Below, piece by piece: positions 1-7,975 of a stretch of DNA of 55,924 nt. The position numbers were made by a program, and so were the translations under genes. A model generated the notes under the pieces. The model saw only the letters and a list, made by a program, of their open reading frames with translations. It made no database searches and had not been told where the DNA came from. Within the stretch, counting starts at the first letter, position 1. Every line of letters starts with the position of its first letter. The stretch is from UMGS973 sp045599945 (GTDB lineage: Bacteria; Bacillota; Clostridia; Peptostreptococcales; Anaerovoracaceae): positions 1 to 55,924 of the forward strand of contig JAZRWY010000037.1 of the NCBI GenBank assembly GCA_045599945.1. The letters run 5' to 3'.

Positions 1-138
1 TTCGTCAGGCTACGATTTCGCTATTGCTTCTTCTCGCCCACACCTCGCGATGTGAACCTTGCAAGTCGCTATGAGGTTCGCTGAAGGCAAACGCCCTACG
101 TGGACTTTCACCACAGACTGACGGCATGCCCGTCATAC
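1..138 (-). mobile_element. Probable 5' end of a group II intron (runs off the window)
   Basis: Read on the minus strand, this stretch has no open frame but has features typical of domain I of bacterial group II introns: the phrase GGTGAAAGTCC near the start, followed by GTAGGG, and further on GCCTGACGAA at the window edge. A possible 5' splice site is GTATG at 138-134. It lies directly behind a GC-rich hairpin (146-167) that follows aroQ; insertion just downstream of terminator hairpins is known for class C introns. The maturase gene and 3' end would lie outside the window. The call rests on motif memory, not on a fold, so another structured RNA or an IS end remains possible. Confidence 0.5.
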
Positions 139-145
139 TAACTAA

Positions 146-167
146 GACCTCGCATTGCTGCGAGGTC
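146..167. terminator. Hairpin between aroQ and the intron-like sequence
   Basis: A 9-bp perfect stem (GACCTCGCA / TGCGAGGTC) with a four-base loop. On the plus strand it is followed by a T run (170-175), so it would work as an intrinsic terminator for plus-strand transcripts. On the minus strand the tail after it is TTAGTTAG, with few T residues, and the intron-like sequence follows at once. Confidence 0.7.
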
Positions 168-173
168 CATTTT

Positions 174-608
174 TTATGATTGCGTCGATATGATGACGTT
201 CAAAGCTTCCATGTATCCTTCAAATCCTTTTCCGGATATGCATGCCAGCGCATGCTCTCTCATGAATGATATTTTTCTGTATTCCTCTCTGTTGCTGATA
301 TCTGATAGATGCACCTCCACATATGGAATGGATACCGCTCGTAATGCGTCCGCAATGGCAATGCTCGTATGGGTATATGCAGCAGCATTGATAATGATTC
401 CTTCCACACCATCTTCATAAGCGTCATGAATCTTTTGAATGATCTCTCCTTCACAATTGGATTGAAAGACCTCCGTGTCCAGTTTCATCTCCCTGGATTT
501 TGAACAGATCATCTCGACCAGCTCATGATAGGTCCCGCGTCCATAGATATCCGGTTCCCGGATGCCCAGCATGTTGAGATTCGGTCCGTTTATCACAAGT
601 ATCTTCAT
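174..608 (-). CDS. aroQ: Type II 3-dehydroquinate dehydratase
   Basis: Converts 3-dehydroquinate to 3-dehydroshikimate, step three of the shikimate pathway, in the cytoplasm. The 144-residue length is normal for the dodecameric type II enzyme. Family signatures are present: GPNLNMLG (residues 8-15), the lid with Tyr22, the NAAAYTHTS stretch (74-82) with the active-site Asn, His100 in EVHLSD and Arg117. The gene is the last of the aro operon; its ATG overlaps the stop of the trifunctional aro gene by four bases (ATGA type), which implies translational coupling. A type II enzyme paired with an AroE fusion means that no type I AroD is needed here. Confidence 0.96.
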   Translation of the reverse strand: MKILVINGPNLNMLGIREPDIYGRGTYHELVEMICSKSREMKLDTEVFQSNCEGEIIQKIHDAYEDGVEGIIINAAAYTHTSIAIADALRAVSIPYVEVHLSDISNREEYRKISFMREHALACISGKGFEGYMEALNVIISTQS

Positions 609-2110
609 CTGCTCTCATCTCCTTTTCTGTAATATCCGAGAAGTGCTGCTATCATGATGGCCGCATTTTCGATTCCTTCATTATCCACCTGAACATCTGA
701 CCATCCTCTGTAAAGTGACTCTCTTCTTTCAAAAACCTTCTCCACCCCATCTGTTTCAGAGACCGGTCTTCCGTCCGTCGGCAGTTCTGAAAGATTCCTC
801 CGGATATATACCACCTTGCTGTTTTCACGCACCGCATCCTCCAGTGCTTCCGTTTCCACAGTGCCTCCTCCAAGGGCAATGATTCTGCCGCCTTCAGAGC
901 AGGCCCTCCTTACAGCATCTGCTTCAATCTCCCGAAATCTTTCGATTCCTTCTGTAAGCAGAATCTGTCTGCAGAGCATGTCCTGCTCTTCCTCAATGAT
1001 ATCGTCCGTATCCACAAAAGGCTTTCCTGTAATCTTCGAAAGGCGCTTTCCAATGGTTGTCTTGCCGCATCCCGGCATTCCAATCAGTACAATGTTTTCC
1101 AATGTCTGCTCAGCTGTGCGGCAGGCATCCTCTATTTCATCTGCAGTAACCTCTTTTCCTGTAAACAGCTGCACTGCAGGTGCTGCCTGAGATACCAGCA
1201 TCTGAAGACCGCCGGCAGCCGGAATTCCTTTCTTTTGTGCATCCAGAACCAGTTTTGTCCGAAGCGGATTATACACCAGGTCAATGACACCTTTCAGATG
1301 ATGAAAATCCGAAAGATCAACCAGTGACCGGCCGTTTTCCGGATACATGCCGACCGGCGTGGCATTGATGATATATTCGGCGTCCCCATGCTTTTTCAGA
1401 TTCTGATAAGTATTCTCGCCGGATCTGGAAATGGTCACAATCTCTCCTGCAAACATGTCGGAGAGGACCTGTCTGACCGTTCCGCTGACGCCTCCGTTTC
1501 CAAGAATCAGACATTTTGCGCCTTCCACGTTTATCTTTGCAGATACCAGAAGGTATCTCAGTCCATAATAGTCCGTATTGTCGCCATACAGCTTTCCATC
1601 TTCTCTCTTTATAACAACATTTACACTTCCGCAGACTCTTGCTGCATCCGAAAGCTCGCTGCAGTATTTCATGACTTCCTTCTTGTACGGTAGTGTCACA
1701 CAGAGCCCTTTATATTCTCCCCTCTGCAGAAAATCTGAAAGCTGGTCCGGCTCCCGTTCAAAAAGACCAAAATCATAGCCACCCAGCACCCGGTGCACCA
1801 TCGGAGAACAGGAATGGGTCAGATGTCTGCCCAGAAGGCCGAAATCGTACATCTGATCCTGCTGATACTTTCTGGATTCCCGTATGATTTCAGAAAGTAT
1901 CGGAAGGATATATTCTCCTGCCCCATCTGTTCCAATCCGTTTTGCATATTCATCGAATAATTCTTTTTCCCGGTCTGCGTCATGAATCTCCATGCAGTTG
2001 ACCTGCTTATATCTTCCTATTTCACCGCTGACCGAAAACCGCTGCTTCAGAAGACGGATCAGTTCTGCATCAATCACGTCAATCCTTCTTCTGTCATCAT
2101 CCATTGTCAT
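605..2110 (-). CDS. Trifunctional chorismate mutase / shikimate dehydrogenase / shikimate kinase fusion
   Basis: Three cytoplasmic aromatic-pathway enzymes in one 501-residue chain. Residues about 1-80 form a helical chorismate mutase of the AroQ-fold type (RRRIDVIDAELIRLL, then R-x-x-V-x-x-E-I-G-x-Y-K). Residues about 88-330 are shikimate dehydrogenase AroE: an HSxSPxxH substrate motif, VTLPYKK with the catalytic Lys, GDNTDYYG, and the nucleotide-binding GNGGVSGT. Residues about 338-500 are shikimate kinase AroK, with Walker A GMPGCGKTT near 343-351, the DTDD motif and the GGG substrate site. The three domains act at non-consecutive steps, because EPSP synthase and chorismate synthase sit between the kinase and the mutase. 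They are encoded separately just upstream. The gene touches aroC at its start and aroQ at its end. Confidence 0.93.
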   Translation of the reverse strand: MTMDDDRRRIDVIDAELIRLLKQRFSVSGEIGRYKQVNCMEIHDADREKELFDEYAKRIGTDGAGEYILPILSEIIRESRKYQQDQMYDFGLLGRHLTHSCSPMVHRVLGGYDFGLFEREPDQLSDFLQRGEYKGLCVTLPYKKEVMKYCSELSDAARVCGSVNVVIKREDGKLYGDNTDYYGLRYLLVSAKINVEGAKCLILGNGGVSGTVRQVLSDMFAGEIVTISRSGENTYQNLKKHGDAEYIINATPVGMYPENGRSLVDLSDFHHLKGVIDLVYNPLRTKLVLDAQKKGIPAAGGLQMLVSQAAPAVQLFTGKEVTADEIEDACRTAEQTLENIVLIGMPGCGKTTIGKRLSKITGKPFVDTDDIIEEEQDMLCRQILLTEGIERFREIEADAVRRACSEGGRIIALGGGTVETEALEDAVRENSKVVYIRRNLSELPTDGRPVSETDGVEKVFERRESLYRGWSDVQVDNEGIENAAIMIAALLGYYRKGDESR

Positions 2111-3105
2111 TAGTATTCCTCACTTAAAATCGAATCCAGCACCGCAAGAGCTGTTACACATTCTACCACCGGAACAGCTCTTGGCACAATGCAAGGATCA
2201 TGTCTTCCTTCAACTTTAAATTTCACATTTTCCAGCGTATCAAGATTGACACTTTCCTGCTCCAGCGCGATGGATGAGGTCGGTTTCACCTTCACCTTGA
2301 AGAATATATCCGCGCCCGTAGAAATACCGCCAAGAATGCCGCCGTGATTATTGGAGCGGACCTTTACTTCTCCGTTTTCTACATAATATGGATCATTATT
2401 CTCTGAACCATGGGTCCTTACGGTACCGAATTCAATGGCTTTCACTGCAGGGATTGCAAATATCATATAGGAAATCTTGCTTTCCAGCCCCTCAAAAAGA
2501 GGTCCTCCTATGCCTGCAGGCATGCCGGATACATTGCAGAATATCTGACCGCCCACAGAATCACCCTTTGCCTTGACGCTCAGAATATATTCATTCATTT
2601 CTTCTGTCAGTTCGCCGCTGAGGTCCCCAAACACCTTGCCAATGCTTGATATGCCGGCAGTTACATAGATTCCTCTCTTTTCAAGAATCTGTTTTGCTAT
2701 GCCTCCTGCAATGCAGAGAGCAACCGTCATTCTTCCGGAAAACTGACCGCCTCCGGATACAATCATCCCATATTTCAGCCAGGATGTATAATCTGCATGA
2801 CCAGGTCTTGGAATGGACAGGTTGTAGTCGCTTTTGCGCACATCCTCGTTATATACCACTGCATGGATGACATTTCCTGTTGTTACGCCTTTATAGAATC
2901 CGGAAAGGAACTGGGGAATGTCCGATTCATGTCTTGAGGATGAAATGTCGGACCTTCCGGACGCTCTTGATTCAAGAACTGCCTGCAGTTCATCAAAATC
3001 TATGATTTCTCCTGCCGGAATTCCATTAATCTCTACTCCTATGCTTTCCGCATGAGAAGCTCCTGTAATGTTCAGTTTGATTGATTCTCCATTGAATAAT
3101 GCCAT
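2110..3105 (-). CDS. aroC: Chorismate synthase
   Basis: Makes chorismate from 5-enolpyruvylshikimate-3-phosphate using reduced FMN. Family hallmarks are visible: GASHAESIGVEINGIPAG near residues 15-32, SRASGRSDISSSRHESD, RPGHADYTSWLKYG, the SGGGQFSGRMT stretch, and RSNNHGGILGGISTG with the FMN-site region near 250. At 331 residues it is shorter than the usual 350-390, mainly through a compact C-terminus, but no motif is missing. Second gene of the aro operon, five bases after aroA and overlapping the next gene by one base. Confidence 0.95.
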   Translation of the reverse strand: MALFNGESIKLNITGASHAESIGVEINGIPAGEIIDFDELQAVLESRASGRSDISSSRHESDIPQFLSGFYKGVTTGNVIHAVVYNEDVRKSDYNLSIPRPGHADYTSWLKYGMIVSGGGQFSGRMTVALCIAGGIAKQILEKRGIYVTAGISSIGKVFGDLSGELTEEMNEYILSVKAKGDSVGGQIFCNVSGMPAGIGGPLFEGLESKISYMIFAIPAVKAIEFGTVRTHGSENNDPYYVENGEVKVRSNNHGGILGGISTGADIFFKVKVKPTSSIALEQESVNLDTLENVKFKVEGRHDPCIVPRAVPVVECVTALAVLDSILSEEY

Positions 3106-3110
3106 ATCTG

Positions 3111-4295
3111 CTACACCTCTGTATTAATCTCTCCGCCGATGCTTTGAAATGCATCGAAAAAGCCGGGATAGCTTTTTCTGACCTTTTCTGCATCACGGAT
3201 GGATATTTCATCCTTCGAGCAGCAGGAAAGTCCTGCCGCCATCATAATCAGTCTGTGGTCACCTCTGCAGTCTGCTGTGCCGCCGGAAACTCCTCCGCCG
3301 TAAACGGTAATGCTTCCTTCCTTTTCTTCTGCATATTCCGCCCTTCCGCCCAGAGAAGAGATAATATCCACAATCCCTTCTGCGCGGTCGCTTTCCTTGA
3401 CCTTCAGCCTAAAAGCCCCTGTCATGGTAATGCTGGTTCCGTTTTCTCTTCCGGCTGCCAGGAGGGCAATCACAGGTGCAAGGTCCGGAATATCCGAAAT
3501 ATCTATCACCATATCCGGCTCCAGATGTTCCAGGATTTCCAGGATCTGAAGGTCTCCCTGCAAGGAATCATCCCTAAGACCGGATATTTCTATGCAGCAG
3601 CCCAGTGCATTCAGCACATGCCAGAATGCTCCTGCAGACCAGTCTCCTTCAATGGTGACATCCTGAAGATTCCATGGCTTTTTTCCGTGAACAACATAAC
3701 CTTTCTCACATTCATCGATCTGAATGCCGGCACTGCGCAGAATTGCAGCAGAAAGCCCCGCATATGGTCTGGAATGAAATGCTCCGGTTACCACAATGGT
3801 GCTTTCTCCTTCGAGAAGGGAAAGCGCAAAGAGAAGGCCCGTTACATACTGGGAAGAAACGCTTCCGTCAATGAAATACTCACCGGGAATAAGTTTACCG
3901 GTAACCGTTATCTGATTACCATCTTCCGTTACCTCTGCAAACCTTTCAATCGCACGGATCATATGCTCCATCGGCCTATTTCTCAGGCTGTCTCCCATGA
4001 TGAATGTGGCCTTTTTCCCAAGAGCTGCTGCAACAGGAAGGAGGAAACGGATGGTTGAGCCGCTTTCCCCGGCCTCCATGACAAGCTCCTGCTCATCGGA
4101 AAATGCCAGAAGCTCCAGACATTCTCTGGTTGCAGAAATGTCATCGGATGCATGATCCCTGATTTCATCCCATACCGCAAGGAAATGCTCCCTGCCTGTA
4201 AATGCTCCTGCCATCAGTTTTCTGTGGGCCACTGACTTTGATGGCGGAACCGTTAGGCTTCCTATTAATCTGCCATGACTGATTCTAATATTCAT
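3111..4295 (-). CDS. aroA: 3-phosphoshikimate 1-carboxyvinyltransferase (EPSP synthase)
   Basis: Transfers the enolpyruvyl group of PEP to shikimate-3-phosphate. The start chosen is the ATG at 4295 (394 residues). The open frame extends further upstream, but that part overlaps the preceding gene and lacks family similarity, whereas the protein from 4295 begins like EPSP synthases: NIRISHGRLIGSLTVPPSKS, with the PPSKS substrate lysine and serine at 20-21. Other motifs are SGSTIRFLLP, SSQYVTGLLFAL and RLKVKESDR near the C-terminal third. First gene of the aro operon. No usable ribosome site precedes the ATG, and a promoter -10 box ends only seven bases before it. Confidence 0.93.
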   Translation of the reverse strand: MNIRISHGRLIGSLTVPPSKSVAHRKLMAGAFTGREHFLAVWDEIRDHASDDISATRECLELLAFSDEQELVMEAGESGSTIRFLLPVAAALGKKATFIMGDSLRNRPMEHMIRAIERFAEVTEDGNQITVTGKLIPGEYFIDGSVSSQYVTGLLFALSLLEGESTIVVTGAFHSRPYAGLSAAILRSAGIQIDECEKGYVVHGKKPWNLQDVTIEGDWSAGAFWHVLNALGCCIEISGLRDDSLQGDLQILEILEHLEPDMVIDISDIPDLAPVIALLAAGRENGTSITMTGAFRLKVKESDRAEGIVDIISSLGGRAEYAEEKEGSITVYGGGVSGGTADCRGDHRLIMMAAGLSCCSKDEISIRDAEKVRKSYPGFFDAFQSIGGEINTEV

Positions 4296-4302
4296 ACCTT
4301 GT

Positions 4303-4332
4303 ATTATACAAAAAACGGCATGCATTATGCAA
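4303..4332 (-). promoter_or_regulatory. Promoter of the aro operon, giving a nearly leaderless mRNA
   Basis: On the minus strand, TTGCAT (4332-4327), an 18-base spacer and TATAAT (4308-4303) form a good sigma-A promoter. Only seven bases separate the -10 box from the aroA ATG at 4295, so transcription should begin on or within a base or so of the start codon. The promoter lies inside the terminator hairpin of the upstream gene. Confidence 0.7.
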
Positions 4333-4340
4333 GTGCCGTT
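4314..4340 (-). terminator. Intrinsic terminator behind the MazG-like gene
   Basis: On the minus strand AACGGCA ... TGCCGTT forms a 7-bp stem followed by a T run (TTTTTTG). It separates the pyrophosphohydrolase transcript from the aro operon and shares bases with the aroA promoter. Confidence 0.75.
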
Positions 4341-4344
4341 CGTT

Positions 4345-4659
4345 TTACAGTTCTGTATATTTTTTACTGTTTCCCCTGCTCTTTTCAACAGGATATTTCT
4401 GCTCATTGAGGGAAATCTTTCTCTTGATGTTTTCCTCCACATCGATGCCGAGCCGGTCACACAGCATGATACAGTATGTCATGACATCTGCCACTTCATC
4501 CTTTACTTCATCCATATTGCACTCCCCGCTCCACTGGAAACATTCCAGAAGCTCTCCTGCCTCAATGGATACAGATTTCGCCAGGTTTTCCGGGGAATGA
4601 AACTGCGCCCAGTCCCGTTCCTCTGTAAAGCGTCTTAATCTTTCAATGATTTCTTCCAT
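4345..4659 (-). CDS. MazG-like nucleotide pyrophosphohydrolase
   Basis: A 104-residue all-alpha NTP pyrophosphatase of the MazG/RS21-C6 group, expected to hydrolyse (d)NTPs to NMP and pyrophosphate and so clean the nucleotide pool. The metal-binding pattern is present: EAGELLE near residues 32-38 followed by DEVADV near 54-59, typical of the E-x-x-E ... E-x-x-D arrangement. The RDWAQFHSPENLAKS N-terminus resembles the dCTPase-like members. It starts two bases after the stop of the unknown gene upstream, so the two are probably co-transcribed. The exact substrate cannot be told from sequence. Confidence 0.85.
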   Translation of the reverse strand: MEEIIERLRRFTEERDWAQFHSPENLAKSVSIEAGELLECFQWSGECNMDEVKDEVADVMTYCIMLCDRLGIDVEENIKRKISLNEQKYPVEKSRGNSKKYTEL

Positions 4660-4661
4660 GG

Positions 4662-5207
4662 CTATTTCTCTTCCCTGTCTGCAATTTTTGAATGTCTGAA
4701 TGTATAGTTGTATTTATAATCTATGGTAAGAAGCGCTCTTGACAGCGTGGATTCATCCGGCTCTTTGAGTGCAGCAACAAATTCTTCTGGAAGATCATAT
4801 TCCTTCGAAAAATGATCGACAAATTTTTCAAAGTCCTCGAAGTCATCAATCTTTTCTCCATTTTTTGCAAAGATGTCTACCACTTCTCCCATGACAAATG
4901 TATAGATGTCAATCAGATCATTGGTTATCTGCGCAGAAACATGAAATCCGTTGGCATTGACTTTTGCTCTTCCGATTTCTTCAAAAGACAGATCCTCCTT
5001 CTGCAGCATCTTGTAATACTTATGCAGGGACTTGTCCAATTTCTTATTCTCCGGATCATACCAGTCCTTCATGCAGTCCATGATCATTTTCCCCAGGTTT
5101 TTCGGATCTCCTCCATACCAGATGGACGCCCTTTCATCTCCATGCCTGTTTGCTTCTACAATATATGCAATGTACATTCTGCTAGGAATCTTTGCTGCTT
5201 CTGCCAT
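4662..5207 (-). CDS. Conserved-looking soluble protein of unknown function
   Basis: A 181-residue acidic protein without a signal peptide or membrane segment. I do not recognise the family. The sequence is rich in charged helical segments, with a WYGGDPKNLGKMIMD stretch near residue 30 and a C-terminal Tyr-rich stretch (DYKYNYTF). A strong ribosome site (GGAGG, nine bases upstream) supports the ATG at 5207. It sits two bases ahead of the MazG-like gene, hinting at a shared transcript, but nothing in the sequence points to a role. Confidence 0.8.
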   Translation of the reverse strand: MAEAAKIPSRMYIAYIVEANRHGDERASIWYGGDPKNLGKMIMDCMKDWYDPENKKLDKSLHKYYKMLQKEDLSFEEIGRAKVNANGFHVSAQITNDLIDIYTFVMGEVVDIFAKNGEKIDDFEDFEKFVDHFSKEYDLPEEFVAALKEPDESTLSRALLTIDYKYNYTFRHSKIADREEK

Positions 5208-5268
5208 TATCCATATCCTCCCGTCGGTCTTCTTGATTTCACAAAGAATATTCTATCATATGGTTCTG

Positions 5269-6432
5269 TTATCCGTCAAATTCGAAAAAGATGCTGATTG
5301 TCCGCATATCGTCATTTTTACTGTAATTGCAATGCGCGCTGGGTTTTACGGTTTTGAACATCTGGTATCTCATGACTTTTTTCAGATCCCCGCCTGTCAG
5401 CGCGGCATAGGCTTTCTCATAGACATCTTTCGTCGCAAACTTCAGCGTAACGCATTTCTGCTTCTGATCCACCGCTGACTTCAGTTTGTCCATAACAGCA
5501 TCCGCATCGTATTTCTGAAAATATGTTCCTTCCACATTGTAGCTTGCATATTCATCGGAAGTACATGCAGGATATGCAAAGTCCTTCGAAAGCTTATGGC
5601 TTTCCAGCATGTCATCATCCGAACAGAGAAGATATGCATAGGATACATAATCCTTGAAATCTTCCGAGCCTTCCGTATATACAGGATCTCCCCAGGTGGC
5701 ATCCAGATGGTACCAGTTTTCTCCCAGTTTTACCATGTTCCAGGCATGACTGGCTGTATTATCATCGCCGCCGGTGACATAGATGCACTCCATTCCGAGA
5801 TTCTGGAGAAGGACGCACATGCTTCTGGAATATCCTGCACATACGCTTTTTCCGTTCTTCATGACAGATAGAATGTTCTGATCGTTTTCAGCATCTGGAA
5901 CATAATCTGTATTTAAAATGACATAATCATAGAGACTGCGGACTTTATCATAGTCTGAATTTCCGTCAATGGATGCATATGCTGTTTCCACATAATCCTG
6001 CACCGCCTTCATGTTCTCTTTTTTTTCTTCTCCGGAACATGTATAGTGCGGATTGACCTTGCTCATGCCAAGCCAGTCATAGATTTCATAGCCTGCGCTG
6101 CATTCAAACCAGAAATATTCCGGAAAATCATAATGGACCGAACGGATGACCTTCTCTATAGATTTCTTTTCGGTGCATCGGATTCTGATGCCTTCTTCAT
6201 TATTCCGGATGCCTTCTGCCAGTTTCTCATATGCAGATTTCTCCTTATCATCCAGCAATGTATAATGGTAGCGCTTTTCGAAAGAAATCTCATCCGGATA
6301 TACAGCCGATGCATCCACGATGATTTTCTCTTCCGGCTCCTGCTTTTCAGTTTCCACTTCACTCTGCGCCAAATACTGCCATCCGAAGAAGGCAGCAATG
6401 AGGCATATGATTATGGCAATGACCTTTTTCAC
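5269..6432 (-). CDS. Membrane-anchored or secreted transglutaminase-like protein
   Basis: A 387-residue protein beginning with GTG. An N-terminal hydrophobic segment (residues 3-18) acts as signal anchor, so the rest faces outside. Residues about 150-260 carry a transglutaminase/protease-like core with the expected catalytic triad in order: Cys in GKSVCAGYSR, His in ASHAWNMV and Asp in HLDATWGDP. Such domains act as peptidases, amidases or cross-linking enzymes on surface proteins; the exact reaction is not known. It ends before an unrelated gene and begins three bases after the ADP-ribosylglycohydrolase stop, so co-transcription is likely. The ribosome site AAGGAG lies about ten bases before the GTG. 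Confidence 0.85.
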   Translation of the reverse strand: MKKVIAIIICLIAAFFGWQYLAQSEVETEKQEPEEKIIVDASAVYPDEISFEKRYHYTLLDDKEKSAYEKLAEGIRNNEEGIRIRCTEKKSIEKVIRSVHYDFPEYFWFECSAGYEIYDWLGMSKVNPHYTCSGEEKKENMKAVQDYVETAYASIDGNSDYDKVRSLYDYVILNTDYVPDAENDQNILSVMKNGKSVCAGYSRSMCVLLQNLGMECIYVTGGDDNTASHAWNMVKLGENWYHLDATWGDPVYTEGSEDFKDYVSYAYLLCSDDDMLESHKLSKDFAYPACTSDEYASYNVEGTYFQKYDADAVMDKLKSAVDQKQKCVTLKFATKDVYEKAYAALTGGDLKKVMRYQMFKTVKPSAHCNYSKNDDMRTISIFFEFDG

Positions 6433-6435
6433 TTT

Positions 6436-7224
6436 CTACTCCTTAATGTATTCGTAAAACCTTTCAATGACTGAAAGCATCTGCTGATCTGTTATATATT
6501 CATAAAGCTTCGGCTCAAGCGCTCCTAAACCGTAATATGCTTCTGCCATGGCACCTGTCATCGCGCCCAGCGTATCGGCATCTCCGCCAAGGCTGACTGC
6601 AAGCCTTACGCATTCCTCAAAGCTTTCACCTTCAAGAAAAGCAATGATTGCTTCCGGAACGCTTCCCTGGCAGGTTACATCAAAGGTATAATCCTTCCTG
6701 ATTTCGCCGCAGGTTCTGCTTAAATCATATCCGAATGTCTTTTCCGCAAACTCCCGGATTTCTTCCCTGGAGCTTCCGGTTCTTCCCAGGAACATGCATG
6801 CTGCTACTGCCTGCGCCCCTTTTATTCCTTCCGGATGATCATGGGTGACCTCAGCAGTAAGCTTCGCAAGCTCAAGGGTCTCCTCAAGAGTATTGCAGCA
6901 CAGACCTGCCGGCGAGACTCTCATACCCGAACCGTTACCGTAGCTGTTATACGGTTTTCTGTCTGGACCTAGAACCCAGCGGAAGAATGTACCTCCGTAT
7001 CCGGCATTCGGATACTTTCTTCCCCAGTATTTCATCTGATCGATCAGTTCTTCTTTCAATTCGTTACCGTTTTTTCCGGAAAGAACAGCAGCCGCTACTG
7101 CCACGGTCATGACAGAATCATCGGTAAAGAAAGACTTTCTTTCAAAGAACGTGAAGTCCACATTCCTGAACTCTTCAAATTCATAAGAAGAACCAATGAT
7201 ATCTCCTAAAATTGCTCCCTTCAT
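6436..7224 (-). CDS. ADP-ribosylglycohydrolase (DraG/ARH family)
   Basis: A 262-residue cytoplasmic hydrolase that removes ADP-ribose from proteins or related ADP-ribose conjugates using two metal ions. The family metal motifs are visible: GDIIGSSYE at residues 8-16, FTDDSVMT near 47-54 and SLGGDADTLGAM near 213-224. These are the three Asp-containing sites expected for the di-magnesium centre. The start ATG overlaps the stop of the upstream vWA gene by one base. Its neighbours are a vWA protein and, further upstream, a macro-domain protein. Two of these three genes therefore act on ADP-ribose, suggesting a common theme. The substrate is unknown. Confidence 0.93.
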   Translation of the reverse strand: MKGAILGDIIGSSYEFEEFRNVDFTFFERKSFFTDDSVMTVAVAAAVLSGKNGNELKEELIDQMKYWGRKYPNAGYGGTFFRWVLGPDRKPYNSYGNGSGMRVSPAGLCCNTLEETLELAKLTAEVTHDHPEGIKGAQAVAACMFLGRTGSSREEIREFAEKTFGYDLSRTCGEIRKDYTFDVTCQGSVPEAIIAFLEGESFEECVRLAVSLGGDADTLGAMTGAMAEAYYGLGALEPKLYEYITDQQMLSVIERFYEYIKE

Positions 7225-7886
7225 TATCTTATGCCTCTCTTTCTTACATCAGCCTCAACTTTTACTTTCCAGCCGGCTCCGACAGATTTCGTTGATTTCG
7301 CCTTTCTCATCTCACAGACTGCACCTGACAATGCATCATATGTAACTCCGATTCCTTCACTGTCATTACAGTATGTAACCGCTCTGTCCGCTCTGATTCC
7401 AAGTTTTCCTGCTTCACCAACAGCGTCCATGTTTGCACCCATGAATATGAATTCCCAGCCGTACTTTTCAGTCTCCCTGCTGATCATTTTCTTTACTTCA
7501 GAAAGTGAATATTCACAACTTGCATTCTCATATCCATCTGTGATGATGCAGAAGATCACCTTTTCTGCTCTTTCTTCCTCCGGAAGATTTCTCTGTACAT
7601 TTACGATTTTTGAGATTGTTGAGCCTAAAGCATCAAGGAGTGCAGTACAGCCTCTTACGTAGTACTGCTTCTCTGTCATAGGTGCTACCGACCGGATATC
7701 AAACCTGTCATGAAGAAGTTCATACCGGTCATCAAAGAGAACAGTAGTCACTGTTACATCTCCCTCTTCCTTTGTCTGCTTTGCAAGTACTGCGTTGAAA
7801 CCTCCGATTGTGTCTGTCTCAAGACCTCCCATTGATCCGCTTCTGTCAATGATAAATACTAATTCTGTTAAACCCTTTTTCATCAT
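7224..7886 (-). CDS. von Willebrand factor A domain protein (TerY-like)
   Basis: A 220-residue, almost single-domain vWA protein without a signal peptide. The metal-ion-dependent adhesion site is intact: DRSGSMGG near residues 13-20, the conserved Thr in RGCTALLDA and Asp in IITDGYENAS. These small cytoplasmic vWA proteins resemble TerY of tellurium/stress clusters and usually serve as assembly or docking subunits. Start: ATG at 7886 (or the next ATG at 7883), five to eight bases after AGGAGG. The gene overlaps the glycohydrolase start by one base, so the two proteins are made together. Upstream is a 24-bp palindrome that could be an operator. Confidence 0.88.
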   Translation of the reverse strand: MMKKGLTELVFIIDRSGSMGGLETDTIGGFNAVLAKQTKEEGDVTVTTVLFDDRYELLHDRFDIRSVAPMTEKQYYVRGCTALLDALGSTISKIVNVQRNLPEEERAEKVIFCIITDGYENASCEYSLSEVKKMISRETEKYGWEFIFMGANMDAVGEAGKLGIRADRAVTYCNDSEGIGVTYDALSGAVCEMRKAKSTKSVGAGWKVKVEADVRKRGIR

Positions 7887-7910
7887 GCATACCTCCTGCA
7901 AAATACATTG

Positions 7911-7934
7911 ATACTTTAACCTTGACTGAAGTAT
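7911..7934. promoter_or_regulatory. Candidate operator palindrome upstream of the vWA/glycohydrolase operon
   Basis: ATACTTTA, eight spacer bases and TGAAGTAT form an inverted repeat matching at seven of eight positions per arm. On the minus strand a possible -10 box TATACT (7935-7930) overlaps one arm, the layout expected for repressor control. The -35 is weak. The nearest candidate regulator is the macro/HTH-like protein encoded just upstream. Confidence 0.4.
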
Positions 7935-7954
7935 ACATTATTAAAAGTTAGAAG

Positions 7955-7975
7955 ATGTCGCCCCGCAGGCGACAT
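7955..7975 (-). terminator. Intrinsic terminator of the macro-domain gene
   Basis: A stem of ATGTCGCC paired with GGCGACAT, directly behind the stop codon, followed on the minus strand by CTTCTAACTTTT. The tail is not a pure T run, so some read-through into the vWA operon is possible. Confidence 0.65.

Noticed and set aside
3099..4058. Plus-strand frame of 319 codons opposite aroA
   Set aside because: aroA is unmistakable on the other strand; the antisense product is low-complexity with no recognisable domain.
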